Assembly: GCA_018644665.1 (NCBI GenBank)
Contig: JABGQA010000066.1
Span: forward strand, 1 to 64,000
DNA length: 64,000 bases
Direction of reading: 5' to 3'
From: Candidatus Poribacteria bacterium
Lineage (GTDB): Bacteria > Poribacteria > WGA-4E > GCA-2687025
Shown here: in pieces, positions 26,432 through 34,600 of the stretch
Position numbering within the stretch: position 1 is the stretch's first letter
How the letters are laid out: each line of letters begins with the position of its first letter
Made by a program: the position numbers and the translations under genes
The notes under the pieces: generated by a model
Seen by the model: only the letters and a program-made list of their open reading frames with translations
The model's database searches: none
Told to the model about the DNA's origin: nothing

Positions 26432-27034
26432 ATGACGCTCGCGCAGGAAGAGCAACTGGCGCGTCGGCAGGCGATCCGTGTCGCCACGGCTGACCGGCTG
26501 GCCGCCGTCGGCGCTGGGACGGCTGAGGCATGGGGCCGGTGCATTACGTCGACGGTCCTGGGCATCCTCGACGACCGCGGTGCGTCGACAGTCTTCACGT
26601 ACCTGAACATGCCCGAGGAAGCGCCGACGCACGACATCGTCCGCGCTCTCCTGGCCGACAACCGGATGCGCGTGGTCGTGCCGCGTGTCGTCACGGGCTC
26701 CGAGGCCATGACGCTCCATGAGGTAGTCGACCTCGGCCGCGACGTGCGGCCCGGCCTCTGGGGCATCCCTACGCCCCGCAAGCGATGTGCCGTGGTCGAC
26801 GGATCCGACGTGGACATCGTGCTCGTGCCGATGGTCGCTTTCGACGACGAAGGCTGGAGGATTGGGCACGGGGGCGGCTATTACGACCGGTTCCTGTCGG
26901 CGAATCCGCGAGCCTACCGGCTGGGCGTCGCCTTCGAGCTACAGCGGGTCGACGCGTGCTTCCCACAGGGCTGGGATGAGCGGCTGCACGCGTTGGTCAG
27001 CGAGGAAGGTGTGCGCCGCTTTGGCGCCAAGTGA
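26432..27034 (+). CDS. 5-formyltetrahydrofolate cyclo-ligase
   Basis: A 200-residue protein of normal family length. The signature 'GHGGGYYDRFLS' near residue 148 is the ATP/folate-binding loop, preceded by 'DIVLVPMVAFDDEGWRIG'. It converts 5-formyl-THF to 5,10-methenyl-THF with ATP, recycling a storage or inhibitory folate. The ATG at 26432 has GAGGGG upstream and its own promoter-like element. It is convergent with the VOC gene 4 bp away. Confidence 0.92.
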   Translation: MTLAQEEQLARRQAIRVATADRLAAVGAGTAEAWGRCITSTVLGILDDRGASTVFTYLNMPEEAPTHDIVRALLADNRMRVVVPRVVTGSEAMTLHEVVDLGRDVRPGLWGIPTPRKRCAVVDGSDVDIVLVPMVAFDDEGWRIGHGGGYYDRFLSANPRAYRLGVAFELQRVDACFPQGWDERLHALVSEEGVRRFGAK

Positions 27035-27038
27035 GCCG

Positions 27039-27398
27039 TCAGACGTGGCCGGACGGATCCACGAGCATGAACCAGTGGCCGTCAGGGTCGGTGAAGGTCA
27101 TGCAGTCGTCGGAGCCGTCCGTGCCGCGGAACACGAGACCACGCGAGCGCAGTTGTTCGGCCTTCGCGGGTAGGTCGTCCGTGTAGAGCACGATGCCCGC
27201 GCGCGTCTCGCCATAGGCTGATGCCTGAGCGTCCGTCGAACCAGGACGTAGCAGCAGTTCCACGTCCCCGAACTTCATCCACACGAACCGGTTCCTCTGA
27301 ACGGCGACCACCTCGCCGCCGAGTACATCCGCGTAGAACGCCTTCGAGGCGAGGGGATCGGTGACGAACAGCTCTATGTGTCCGAGTCGCATAGGCAT
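27039..27398 (-). CDS. VOC (glyoxalase/dioxygenase-fold) family protein
   Basis: A ~119-residue single VOC module. It opens 'MRLGHIELFVTDPLASKAFY', with the metal-position histidine in 'GHIELF', and closes 'MTFTDPDGHWFMLVDPSGHV' with the second half of the betaalphabetabetabeta repeat. Starts at 27398 or 27392 are both possible; neither has a clear SD. A near-identical copy of its last 26 bp is found about 500 bp away at 27543-27568, suggesting a lost duplicate. Substrate unknown. Confidence 0.82.
   Translation of the reverse strand: MPMRLGHIELFVTDPLASKAFYADVLGGEVVAVQRNRFVWMKFGDVELLLRPGSTDAQASAYGETRAGIVLYTDDLPAKAEQLRSRGLVFRGTDGSDDCMTFTDPDGHWFMLVDPSGHV
27044..27069. repeat. Repeat copy A: 3' end of the VOC gene
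   Basis: This 26-bp stretch encoding the '-LVDPSGH' tail of the VOC protein matches 27543-27568 at all but about three positions, in direct orientation. Confidence 0.6.
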
Positions 27399-27542
27399 GG
27401 GCCCGTGGTGGGTGTGTGTGGGACGACGCACTGCGCCTGTTGGAGAGGACTACGAGCGGGGACCGTGGTTGGGCTCGCCACGGCCACCGGCGATGTCGAG
27501 GACTTTAGTCTGCGTCGGTTCGACGCCCGCTGACATATCAAG

Positions 27543-27568
27543 CGTGACCGGACGGGTCCACGAGCACG
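27543..27568 (-). pseudogene. Remnant of a second VOC gene (repeat copy B)
   Basis: On the minus strand this reads '-RPVLVDPSGHA' followed by TGA, matching the last residues of the intact VOC protein at 27039-27398. The similarity stops abruptly upstream, so only the 3' tip of a duplicated gene is left in the 225-bp gap between the VOC gene and the TPR lipoprotein. Confidence 0.45.
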
Positions 27569-27623
27569 GGCCTGAATGCACGGTCCGCGTGGGACGTGCA
27601 CTGAGCGAGTAGCACGCCCAGGA

Positions 27624-28547
27624 CTACTTGTGCCAGACTTCGGCAGCCCAACCTGGATCCGACAGCATCCGCGTGATCAACCGGTGCCTGAAGTTAGGGA
27701 TCTCCTCGCCCTGCAGAGCCTTAGTAAGGTGCGTTGTGGCAAGTCCTTCACTACCTCCGACGTGCTGGTACGCCAGCCCAAGCAGGTAGTGTACGTAAGG
27801 CGTGTCCCGTCCGAGAGCGAGCGCATGTGTGAGATCCGCAATCGCTTCCTGCCGCCGATCCTCATAACGGGTTAGCATCCTGCCCCGTGATACGTAGGAG
27901 ACCGGCTCATCAGGCCGTAGCTCAATGGCAAGGTCGAGATCGGCAAATGCCTGTGACATCTGTCCAATGGACTCGTGCAAGTCGGCGCGCAAACGATACG
28001 CTATCACTGCCGAGGAATCCTGCTCTATGCCCTGATCGAGAAGTTCCATCGCGATTCCGCGTTGCAGATCCATCGCCATGCGCCATGGCATCCCGGGCTC
28101 ATAGAAGATCTTGTAGGCCTCAGGTCGTGACTCACTCAGCGCCTGTCGAACGTCCTGTTCGAATATGTGCTGCGCCCCTTGCCATGGCGCCTCGAACCCC
28201 AAAGAGTCGATGTATGCTCGGTACCGCTGCCACTTGACGTTGGGATTCTCTCCAAGGTACCTCCCACCGTCGGCAACCCATGTTTTCGTGTGCTCCGACA
28301 CGCTCTCAGGGTACGCCGCGATCAGCGCCCGGGAATACTCGAGGCGTTCGTCAATCGTGTGATCGCCATGGCTCAGACTCGGTTGGTCCTGGCCTCCCGA
28401 TACGGCCAGCTCTGGTTGGCCTGGCTCGGAAGGCTGACCGGTCTGCCGTGGGCTAGTGCCGTGCCCACAGCCGACAATGGCGCAGATCGCCGGGAGCACG
28501 ACGCACAGTCGCTTCGCGCCCGCGATGACAGCTACCCGATACCCCAT
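27624..28547 (-). CDS. TPR-repeat lipoprotein
   Basis: A 307-residue protein with a lipoprotein signal: Lys/Arg-containing N-terminus, hydrophobic stretch, then lipobox 'AIVGC' (lipidated Cys about residue 27). A Gly/Ser/Gln/Pro-rich linker follows, and C-terminal TPR-like helices ('AYRLRADLHESIGQMSQAFA', 'SYVSRGRMLTRYEDRRQEAI', 'VHYLLGLAYQHVGGSEGLA'). The ATG at 28547 starts the signal; a GTG lies 24 bp upstream. Base composition looks somewhat less GC-biased than its neighbours. It is likely an anchored protein-interaction factor of the envelope; no specific partner is evident. Confidence 0.8.
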   Translation of the reverse strand: MGYRVAVIAGAKRLCVVLPAICAIVGCGHGTSPRQTGQPSEPGQPELAVSGGQDQPSLSHGDHTIDERLEYSRALIAAYPESVSEHTKTWVADGGRYLGENPNVKWQRYRAYIDSLGFEAPWQGAQHIFEQDVRQALSESRPEAYKIFYEPGMPWRMAMDLQRGIAMELLDQGIEQDSSAVIAYRLRADLHESIGQMSQAFADLDLAIELRPDEPVSYVSRGRMLTRYEDRRQEAIADLTHALALGRDTPYVHYLLGLAYQHVGGSEGLATTHLTKALQGEEIPNFRHRLITRMLSDPGWAAEVWHK

Positions 28548-28647
28548 CGTCAATCCCGACCTGGTCCCCACCGAACGCCGGTGGCTCGCCCCAGGTTTCT
28601 GGCGCGCATTGCGAGGCGCCGGGGCCTGCCGGCCCGTCCGGTCGCCA

Positions 28648-29226
28648 TCAGACAGGATCGTCCTGTATGGCTCGCCGGACGTTCTCCCCGAGCACGGACT
28701 GCGTGTTGTAGTGCGGATGCGTCACGATCGCGCGGAGCACCGTGCCCTCAGTGCGAAGCAGTTCGGTCTGCTCATCGGTTAGGTGGAACTTCACGTACTG
28801 GACGCTGGACACCTTGTCTGGCGTGATCTGCCCGATGTCGAAAATCGCCTTGATGGGCTCGGTATCGCCGATTCGCAGGAACACGTGCTCGTCGATGTCG
28901 ACGAGCAGGGGCAGGTACTTCTCTCGCTCCTCGCGCAGCTCGTACTCGAACATCAGCGTGACCGATATCTCGTTCGTCAGCGGGATGAGCGGGTTGTACG
29001 CGTCCAACTCGCCTTCGATCGGGTCGGGCTCTGTCATAACCTCGCAGCGGATCATCTCCTGGATCTGGTAGCGCATGATGTCCCGGTTCTCGAAGTGCCA
29101 GGTGGAGTTGTTACCCACCTGCACGACACGGTCGCGCTTCATGGCGATGATGTTGCGACGGTACTCGGGTCGCGCGACTTCGTACTCGGCGTACGTCATG
29201 AGGTCGTCGCGTGTCAGAAGCTCCAT
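28648..29226 (-). CDS. DUF3501 family protein
   Basis: A 192-residue protein matching DUF3501 ('LMTYAEYEVARPEYRRNIIA', 'VGNNSTWHFENRDIMRYQI', 'QVQEMIRCE'-like, 'LFVDIDEHVFL'-like segments). It follows the CCG iron-sulfur gene by 13 bp, with GGAGGG before the ATG at 29226. Rubrerythrin, the CCG protein and DUF3501 commonly occur together, which suggests a shared job in peroxide detoxification or electron delivery to rubrerythrin. The biochemical role of DUF3501 is not established. Confidence 0.88.
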   Translation of the reverse strand: MELLTRDDLMTYAEYEVARPEYRRNIIAMKRDRVVQVGNNSTWHFENRDIMRYQIQEMIRCEVMTEPDPIEGELDAYNPLIPLTNEISVTLMFEYELREEREKYLPLLVDIDEHVFLRIGDTEPIKAIFDIGQITPDKVSSVQYVKFHLTDEQTELLRTEGTVLRAIVTHPHYNTQSVLGENVRRAIQDDPV

Positions 29227-29239
29227 GGCCGTCCCTCCG

Positions 29240-30586
29240 CTACTCGGTAGCCTCGATCTTGGTCGGGAAGCCGTCCTCACGATACGCGCGAGCGAGGATC
29301 TGGAACGGGTGGTACGCCTTCTTCCCAGCGTGCTGCTCTAGTTGTATTGCGGCCATGGGGCAATCGGTCGCCCATATCTCCGCGTCCGCCTTCCGCATGC
29401 CGTCGAATGCTCGTTGGCCCGCCTTGATCGACTCGTCGTAGTGCTCGACCTTCATCGCGAAGGTGCCGTCGTGACCGGTGCACTCGCTCACGAGCTTCAC
29501 CTTCACCTCGGGGATGCGCCGCATGAGATCTCGCGAGCGGAAGCCGATGTTCTGCATCTTCAGGTGGCAGGGCACCTGGTACGCGATGGGTCCGGGCGTC
29601 GATCGAAAGCCCACGTCGAGCTTCTTCTCCCGGTGCAGCTTGAGGAACACGAACTCGGCGATGTCGTACGTGCTTTCCGCGACGGCGACCGCCTTGCGCG
29701 TCAGTTCGTCCTCGCCGGGGATCGCGAGGAGTTCGGGGTACTCGCGGCGCAACATGAGCGAGCAGGTCGGGTTCACGACGGCGATCGGTAGTCCCTGCTC
29801 TACGAGCGGGTAAAGCGCTTCGACGTTCTTGCGCGCCTGTGCTTTGGCGAAGTCTATGTCCGCAGCGTCCAGCGCCGGCATGCCGCAGCAGGCGACGCCC
29901 CCGAGCTGTATACGCAGGTGGTTACGTGCTAGCACCTCGACCACATCGCGGCCGATGTCCGGGCCGTTGTAGTTCACGAAGCACGAGTTGAACAGGACGA
30001 CGGCGCCGTTCTCGCCGGAGCCCTGCGGAGCGTCCTTGCGGAACCAGTCGGCGAACGTCTCTCCGTGGAACTGCGGCAGTTGCTTGTCGCGATGAATGCC
30101 GAGCGTCTTCTCGGCGATGACGCGCAGCGGACGCACCGTGTTCGCCCAGTTCGCGATGGACGCCGTCGGCTTGGCGCGCTCGCCGATCTTCACGGGGTCG
30201 CGGAACATCTTCTCTCGCCACGCCAGGCCGGTCTTCTTGACGCGCTGCGCCTTGATGCGCATGAGGAGTCTCGGGAAGTCGAGTTGGAACTCGTGCTCCT
30301 CGCCGGGCGTGTACGGACAGTTCACGTAGCAGAGCTGGCACTGGAAGCAGTGATCGACGACCCTGTCGACGGTCTCCTGCGCGGTCTGGCGGACATCGCC
30401 ATCGTTCGCGTCGACGGCGGCGAACAGCGCCGGGAACGACGAGCAGTACTTGAAGCACAGCCGGCATCCGTGGCACAGCTCGAAGGCGCGCGTGATCTCC
30501 TTCTGGAGCGCGTCGGCGTCCCAATAGTTCTCGTCGTTGGGGTTGTAGGAGAGACCGTCCGTAGGTCCGTATCTGACGGCGTCCAT
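29240..30586 (-). CDS. Heterodisulfide reductase-related iron-sulfur protein (two [4Fe-4S], CCG domains)
   Basis: A 448-residue protein. It has two ferredoxin-type clusters (C38, C41, C44, C48 and C80, C83, C86, C90) and a GlpC/HdrB-like C-terminal half. The first cysteine-rich repeat ends 'GGVACCGMP'. The second is degenerate ('[11 protein letters not shown]', then 'CTGHDGTF' in place of C-C-G). AGGAGG precedes the ATG at 30586. It sits between rubrerythrin and DUF3501. It probably carries electrons from a cytoplasmic donor to rubrerythrin; the degenerate second CCG motif may mean a single noncubane cluster. Confidence 0.9.
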   Translation of the reverse strand: MDAVRYGPTDGLSYNPNDENYWDADALQKEITRAFELCHGCRLCFKYCSSFPALFAAVDANDGDVRQTAQETVDRVVDHCFQCQLCYVNCPYTPGEEHEFQLDFPRLLMRIKAQRVKKTGLAWREKMFRDPVKIGERAKPTASIANWANTVRPLRVIAEKTLGIHRDKQLPQFHGETFADWFRKDAPQGSGENGAVVLFNSCFVNYNGPDIGRDVVEVLARNHLRIQLGGVACCGMPALDAADIDFAKAQARKNVEALYPLVEQGLPIAVVNPTCSLMLRREYPELLAIPGEDELTRKAVAVAESTYDIAEFVFLKLHREKKLDVGFRSTPGPIAYQVPCHLKMQNIGFRSRDLMRRIPEVKVKLVSECTGHDGTFAMKVEHYDESIKAGQRAFDGMRKADAEIWATDCPMAAIQLEQHAGKKAYHPFQILARAYREDGFPTKIEATE

Positions 30587-30608
30587 GCCCGTTCCTCCTC
30601 AGACGGCG

Positions 30609-30635
30609 TGGAGGCGCCCTTGGCGGGCGCCTCCA
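30609..30635. other. Intercistronic hairpin between rubrerythrin and the CCG gene
   Basis: A perfect 10-bp inverted repeat (30609-30618 with 30626-30635, 7-nt loop) lies in the 65-bp gap inside the operon. No T-run follows, so it is more likely an mRNA-processing or stabilising element that raises the level of the upstream rubrerythrin message than a terminator. Confidence 0.55.
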
Positions 30636-30651
30636 TCAGACAACGTGCCGT

Positions 30652-31068
30652 CTACATGTTGTCCAGCGCGTCCTGGAAGCGGCCGGCGTGCGAGCGCTCG
30701 GCTTTCGCCAGAGTTTCGAACCAGTCGGCGATCTCCGTGAAGTTCTCTTCACGCGCCGCCTTGGCCATGCCCGGGTACATGTCGGTGTACTCGTGCGTCT
30801 CACCTGCCACGGCGGCGGCGAGCATCTCCTCGACGTCACCGATGGGCAGATCCGTCGCCGGGTCACCGACCTCGACGAGGTAGTCCAGGTGCCCGTGCGC
30901 GTGGCCAGTCTCGCCTTCGGCGGTGTCGCGGAATAGGCCGGAGACGTCTGGGTATCCCTCGATGTCCGAGCGCTTGGCGAAGTACAGGTAGCGACGGTTC
31001 GCCTGCGACTCGCCGGCGAAGGCGTCTTTCAGGTTCTGGGCGGTCTTCGTACCTGCGAGATCCGGCAT
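30652..31068 (-). CDS. rbr: Rubrerythrin (no rubredoxin tail)
   Basis: A 138-residue four-helix diiron protein. Ligands are visible in '[16 protein letters not shown]', '[13 protein letters not shown]', '[13 protein letters not shown]' and '[11 protein letters not shown]', matching two E-x-x-H-type helices. It lacks the C-terminal rubredoxin-like C-x-x-C pair domain of classical rubrerythrin, so electrons must come from another protein, plausibly the adjacent CCG protein. It reduces hydrogen peroxide. AGGAGG lies before the ATG. It is downstream of the Fur-type repressor, 37 bp apart. Confidence 0.93.
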   Translation of the reverse strand: MPDLAGTKTAQNLKDAFAGESQANRRYLYFAKRSDIEGYPDVSGLFRDTAEGETGHAHGHLDYLVEVGDPATDLPIGDVEEMLAAAVAGETHEYTDMYPGMAKAAREENFTEIADWFETLAKAERSHAGRFQDALDNM

Positions 31069-31105
31069 GGTGCGTTCCTCCTAGCGATGCGGAGCGGTAT
31101 TGGGA

Positions 31106-31567
31106 TCATTCCCCGGTGGATGGAGACGATTCGACATGCGCCGCGTCTGGAAGCCCAAGCTTCCTCCGTCGGCAGCGTGGACACACACCCGCGTACTCGA
31201 CGTTCACGCCCGCCACCTCGCCGACGTCGACATCGGCGGGAATCGCGGGGAGCGACGGCATCGGCACATCTCGAATCTCATCGCAAGCCGAGCACCGGAA
31301 GTGCGCGTGCTCGTCCGTCCCGGCATCGTACCGGGCGGGCGAGGCCCCGCGGGCGATCCTGCGTACGAGACCGATACTCACGAGGGAGTCGATCCCGTTG
31401 TAGACCGTCGCGAGACTCACGCGCGGAAGCCGGCCACGCACGGCGCCGACAACCTGCTCCGCCGTCGGATGGCTGTCCGTCGACCGCAGGTACTCATATA
31501 TAGCCACCCGTTGCCGGGTGACACGGTATCCTGCGTTGCGGAGTCGAGATTTCAGGGCGTCGTGCAA
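31106..31567 (-). CDS. Fur-family regulator (PerR-like)
   Basis: A 153-residue regulator with the Fur plan: winged helix ('YRVTRQRVAIYEYLRS', 'HPTAEQVVGAV', 'VSLATVYNGIDSLVSIGLV') and dimerisation domain with 'HAHFRCSACDEI' and a C-terminal 'CPRCRRR' zinc pair. The TTG at 31567 is the best start (GGAGGG 8 bp upstream); an ATG at 31615 would add 16 unneeded residues. It heads an operon with rubrerythrin, the CCG protein and DUF3501, the context of a peroxide-sensing PerR rather than an iron-uptake Fur. Confidence 0.88.
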   Translation of the reverse strand: MHDALKSRLRNAGYRVTRQRVAIYEYLRSTDSHPTAEQVVGAVRGRLPRVSLATVYNGIDSLVSIGLVRRIARGASPARYDAGTDEHAHFRCSACDEIRDVPMPSLPAIPADVDVGEVAGVNVEYAGVCPRCRRRKLGLPDAAHVESSPSTGE

Positions 31568-31624
31568 GCCATGGTCCCTCCGGGCGGCGGCACATGCGAT
31601 GGCGTATCGTCTCATCGCGCAGGC

Positions 31625-31654
31625 AGTATAAGCCCGAAGGCATCACAGTAACAA
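31625..31654 (-). promoter_or_regulatory. Promoter of the fur/rubrerythrin operon
   Basis: On the minus strand TTGTTA (31649-31654) and TATACT (31625-31630) are 18 bp apart, the best sigma-70 pair seen for any minus-strand gene here. Start of transcription is expected near 31618. Confidence 0.6.
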
Positions 31655-31675
31655 TACCAATTCCGGTTAATAACT
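31647..31675. promoter_or_regulatory. AT-rich imperfect dyad, candidate Fur/PerR operator
   Basis: A 29-bp AT-rich stretch overlaps the -35 box. It is an imperfect inverted repeat (about half of the arm positions match, outer A-G-T/A-C-T ends intact) in otherwise GC-rich DNA. Its position suits autorepression, but it is not a clean PerR box. Confidence 0.35.
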
Positions 31676-31701
31676 ATCGGTAGCGCCGCTAGAGCGCCGG
31701 A

Positions 31702-32598
31702 TCAGCGATCGCCCCGGGCCGCCCTGTAACGCCGCGCGTCATGCACGGCCGCCGTCCACTCCTCGGGAGTCATCAGCGGGCGAGCGACGTAGTCGTGGTC
31801 CCGGGCGATCGCCTCTATGCTGGCGATCCGCGACGACGTGGCAGGATGCGTCGAGAAGTAGCTGAGGGCGCCCAGCTCTGCTTCCTCGCTCGCGCCCACC
31901 GACTGGAAGAACTCCACCATCCCACGGACATCCACTCTCGCGCGCCTGAGCATCTCGACGGCGGCTGCGTCGGCTTCTCTCTCGTAGCGGCGGCTGTATG
32001 CCAGAGCGCCCATGGTGCTCACGCCGTCCATGGCCGCGGTCATGGAGCTGCCCGAGTCTCCGCCCAGCACGGACGCAAGCACCGCGACCGCGGACTGCTG
32101 GAAGATGCTGCGTGTGCCGTGTCGGTGGAGCACGTGTTGCAGTTCGTGAGCGAGAACCCCGGCGAGCTGCTCGGGAGTTTCCATGCGACGCATGAGACCC
32201 GTGAACACGACGATGCGCCCGCCCGGGGCAGCAAAGGCGTTCTCGGTCGGGTCGTTGATGATCGTAACGGTGATGTTGTAGGGGTTGGCCGGATGCGCGC
32301 TCAGCAGCCTGTCCGTGATGCGCTCTACCGCCCGGTTAGCCACCCGGCCTCGGCTAACGCGCCGCGAGCCAACGAGCTGTGCAGTCACGGCCCGTCCGAG
32401 TTGGGCCTCCCATGCCACGGGGACTGAATCTGCGACCTGCGCGGCAGCGACCGGGATCAGCCACACATACGCGGTGTACACGACCGCGACCGCCGTCGCG
32501 GACACGGCTATCCACGCCACCGGGCTCGCGAGGAGGCCGGCCAAGCGTGTTCGTGACATCCCGAGCACGCGGTCTTCCGTCAGCCCTGGGTCTTGCAC
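31702..32598 (-). CDS. Membrane-anchored M48-family zinc metallopeptidase
   Basis: A 298-residue peptidase. An N-terminal membrane anchor (~residues 27-50) precedes the catalytic domain with H151-E-L-Q-H155 ('AHELQHVLHRHG') and the downstream zinc ligand region 'YSRRYEREADAAAVEML'. M48 peptidases degrade misfolded envelope proteins. The GTG at 32598 has GGAAGG upstream. It follows the DUF898 gene by 19 bp; DUF898 plus M48 is a common pair. Confidence 0.9.
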   Translation of the reverse strand: MQDPGLTEDRVLGMSRTRLAGLLASPVAWIAVSATAVAVVYTAYVWLIPVAAAQVADSVPVAWEAQLGRAVTAQLVGSRRVSRGRVANRAVERITDRLLSAHPANPYNITVTIINDPTENAFAAPGGRIVVFTGLMRRMETPEQLAGVLAHELQHVLHRHGTRSIFQQSAVAVLASVLGGDSGSSMTAAMDGVSTMGALAYSRRYEREADAAAVEMLRRARVDVRGMVEFFQSVGASEEAELGALSYFSTHPATSSRIASIEAIARDHDYVARPLMTPEEWTAAVHDARRYRAARGDR

Positions 32599-32617
32599 GT
32601 CGGGCGCCCTTCCGCCC

Positions 32618-33610
32618 CTAGGGCTGCAGACCTATTCCGAAGTCCATATCGATATCCAGCGCGGCTGCCAAGGTGTCCCCCGTAGCCCCGCCCGTGTCGC
32701 CTCCGCGGATGGATACCCCGCCGCCGATCTCCACAATGTCTATCTCACCGATGAGAGCGAGTCGGCTCGTGTAGTACTTGACGGCGCGCACGAGCAGCCA
32801 CGGGTACGCAAGGCCGAGAGTTATCAGGCTGAATAAGAGCATGCGCAGCGCGATGACGAACATCTCCCACCCGGTCACCGTCGACTTGAACCGATGCCCC
32901 GCGAAGCTGGCGCTCGCGGCATCGTGGCGCATCTCGGCCGCTTTATACCTGATACGGCTCAACCCTAGTGTCGGAATAAGGAGTAGCCAGCTTATGAAGA
33001 ACGGGCCGAACAGGTCTACGCCCTCGCCGTCGTAGGCGAAGGGTTCGCTGCCGTAGTATGTGTTGCGAAGCCAGTAGGCGCGCATCCGCGTGTGCCAGAC
33101 TGGATAGTACAGTCCGAGGGTCATGCCCGTGACTAAGGCTCCGGGCATGAACACTCGGTAGCATTCGCCGAGAGAGCCGCGGAACGAGAACCGCGTACCC
33201 GCCAGCGACGTGCGACTCAGACGGTAGCGCCGGGCCGAGTATAGTGCGAAGGGCGTGAGCGCAAATAGGACCACGTAGAGCAGGACCCGGGCGACAAGCA
33301 TACCGATCGGTCCGAGCGTGGCCCGCAGCACGGCGGTGATCACCGCAAGCACGATGTAGATGCCGAGTAGCTTCAGCGAGCCGACGAACAGCTCCCGCCC
33401 CGTGCCGGCGTAGACCAAACGGTGACCCGCAAAGGTGGTATTCGAGAGAAAGTAATTCCTCAGGGCGACCGTACCCCAGGAGGCATACACGCCCAGGGTG
33501 AGGAGTGTAAGCAAGTTCGTCTTGAGGTAGAGCCAGAAGAGCGTATCGCCGTCGCCATGAAACTTGAGGCTGTGTGTAGGCGTGTCGTCGGTGTACGTAG
33601 CGTCGTGCAT
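32618..33610 (-). CDS. DUF898 (YjgN-like) multi-pass membrane protein
   Basis: A 330-residue protein with six or so membrane segments and two repeats of the DUF898 pattern: 'LKTNLLTLLTLGVYASWGTV' with 'AGHRLVYAGTGRELFVG', and 'FFISWLLLIPTLGLSRIRY' with 'FAGHRFKSTVTGWEMFV'. It is the first gene of a two-gene operon with the M48 peptidase, which implies a link to membrane protein quality control. The ATG at 33610 is the first clean start. Specific activity unknown. The 295 bp upstream hold no gene. Confidence 0.9.
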   Translation of the reverse strand: MHDATYTDDTPTHSLKFHGDGDTLFWLYLKTNLLTLLTLGVYASWGTVALRNYFLSNTTFAGHRLVYAGTGRELFVGSLKLLGIYIVLAVITAVLRATLGPIGMLVARVLLYVVLFALTPFALYSARRYRLSRTSLAGTRFSFRGSLGECYRVFMPGALVTGMTLGLYYPVWHTRMRAYWLRNTYYGSEPFAYDGEGVDLFGPFFISWLLLIPTLGLSRIRYKAAEMRHDAASASFAGHRFKSTVTGWEMFVIALRMLLFSLITLGLAYPWLLVRAVKYYTSRLALIGEIDIVEIGGGVSIRGGDTGGATGDTLAAALDIDMDFGIGLQP

Positions 33611-33905
33611 TGGGGGAGTTCCCGTCGGTGGCGCTCGGCACTACATCACTTCACCCAGCATTCCTGTTACGAGTGTAGCCGACAATGCTGTGGGGCGCCC
33701 GCCCGACGCCACGGGCATCGCGCCGACGGGCCGACATCACCGAAGCCGCCTAGAAGCCGGGCGCGGCGCAGTCGCCGGCGCGCCCGTGTCTGAATCGTCG
33801 GCCAGAGCGCACTGCCCGCGCCGCCTCGCTTTCCGCGGCGAAGACAACGCGGCAATGGGTCTGGTCCTGGCCTCTATTCCGCAGGGCGTCCCCGCGCCAA
33901 CCGTT

Positions 33906-34292
33906 CTAGAGTGCGTCGATGACGGCGCGCAGGCGGTCGCGTACTCCGCCGGCGATCTCCGCGAGGGCGGGGTTCTCGACGGACGACATGGCCGCGGCCG
34001 GATCGATGGCAGCGACGCGCGTCGTCCCGTCTTCTCCCTGCTGCACGACGACGTTGCACGGCAGCATCAGACCTATCCACTCTTCGGCCAGGAGCGACCT
34101 GTGCGCCAACGGCGGGTTGCACGCGCCGAGTATGATGTACGGTCGGAAATCGGCATCGAGCTTCTGCTTGAGGGTGGCTCTGACGTCGATCTGCGTCAGC
34201 ACTCCGAACCCGTCGGCCTTCAGCGTCTCTGTGACGTGGGCGACGGCCTCGTCGTAAGGCATATCCAGTTCGGTGGCGAAGTAGTACGACAT
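33906..34292 (-). CDS. DUF302 family protein
   Basis: A 128-residue DUF302 protein: 'YYFATELDMPYDEAVAHVTE', 'GFGVLTQIDVRATLKQKL', 'RPYIILGACNPPLAHRSL' and 'IGLMLPCNVVV' follow the family order, with the two conserved cysteines in 'GACNPP' and 'LPCNV'. Cytoplasmic, length normal. The ATG at 34292 has GGAAGG upstream and its own promoter. Biochemical function is unknown; a redox or sulfur role is often guessed from the cysteines. Confidence 0.88.
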   Translation of the reverse strand: MSYYFATELDMPYDEAVAHVTETLKADGFGVLTQIDVRATLKQKLDADFRPYIILGACNPPLAHRSLLAEEWIGLMLPCNVVVQQGEDGTTRVAAIDPAAAMSSVENPALAEIAGGVRDRLRAVIDAL

Positions 34293-34353
34293 CGTCGGGC
34301 CTTCCCCGTATGTGCTCGCGTGAGCGGCCTGGCACAGTATTCAATCTAGTTAT

Positions 34354-34382
34354 AGAATAGCGTAGGGGTACGAGCACGTCAA
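34354..34382 (-). promoter_or_regulatory. Promoter of the DUF302 gene
   Basis: TTGACG (34377-34382) and TATTCT (34354-34359), 17 bp apart on the minus strand. The DNA around the -10 is markedly AT-rich. Predicted leader about 55 nt. Confidence 0.5.
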
Positions 34383-34515
34383 CATTCTGGGGCCCCGAAG
34401 GCCCGCCACCACGGGTCACGCTCCCACCGATGGTTCAGCCCCTGCGGGGCTATGGCGGTCACGCGTCGCACGATGTCTTCGGCGGTGGGTTCCGGCGGCG
34501 CGGCTAGAAAAGCCT

Positions 34516-34543
34516 TTGATCCGGCGCGCGGTTGGTGTATAAT
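34516..34543 (+). promoter_or_regulatory. Strong sigma-70-like promoter of a short transcription unit
   Basis: TTGATC (34516-34521) and a perfect TATAAT (34538-34543), 16 bp apart. The palindrome-like tgacgacgtca immediately follows the -10, where an operator could sit. There is no plus-strand gene for over 4 kb downstream, but an intrinsic terminator begins 25 bp later. Confidence 0.6.
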
Positions 34544-34549
34544 GACGAC

Positions 34550-34600
34550 GTCATAATCGCAATCAAACGGGACGGACCTTCTGAGTCGCGTCCCTTTTTT
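34550..34600 (+). ncRNA. Candidate very short non-coding RNA
   Basis: The expected transcript runs from about 34550 to the T-run ending at 34600, only ~50 nt. It consists of a 5' single-stranded tail of ~19 nt (tcataatcgcaatcaaac region) followed by the terminator stem-loop. Such a layout (short seed plus terminator) is that of a minimal regulatory RNA. A frame reading through the hairpin exists but starts within the -10 region. Expression data are needed to call it real. Confidence 0.4.
34569..34600 (+). terminator. Rho-independent terminator
   Basis: Stem GGGACGGAC (34569-34577) pairs with 34585-34594 (one bulged G at 34588), with a 7-nt loop cttctga, then six T (34595-34600). This is the only textbook intrinsic terminator in the window. 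It may also stop minus-strand transcription coming from the DNRLRE-like gene. Confidence 0.8.
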
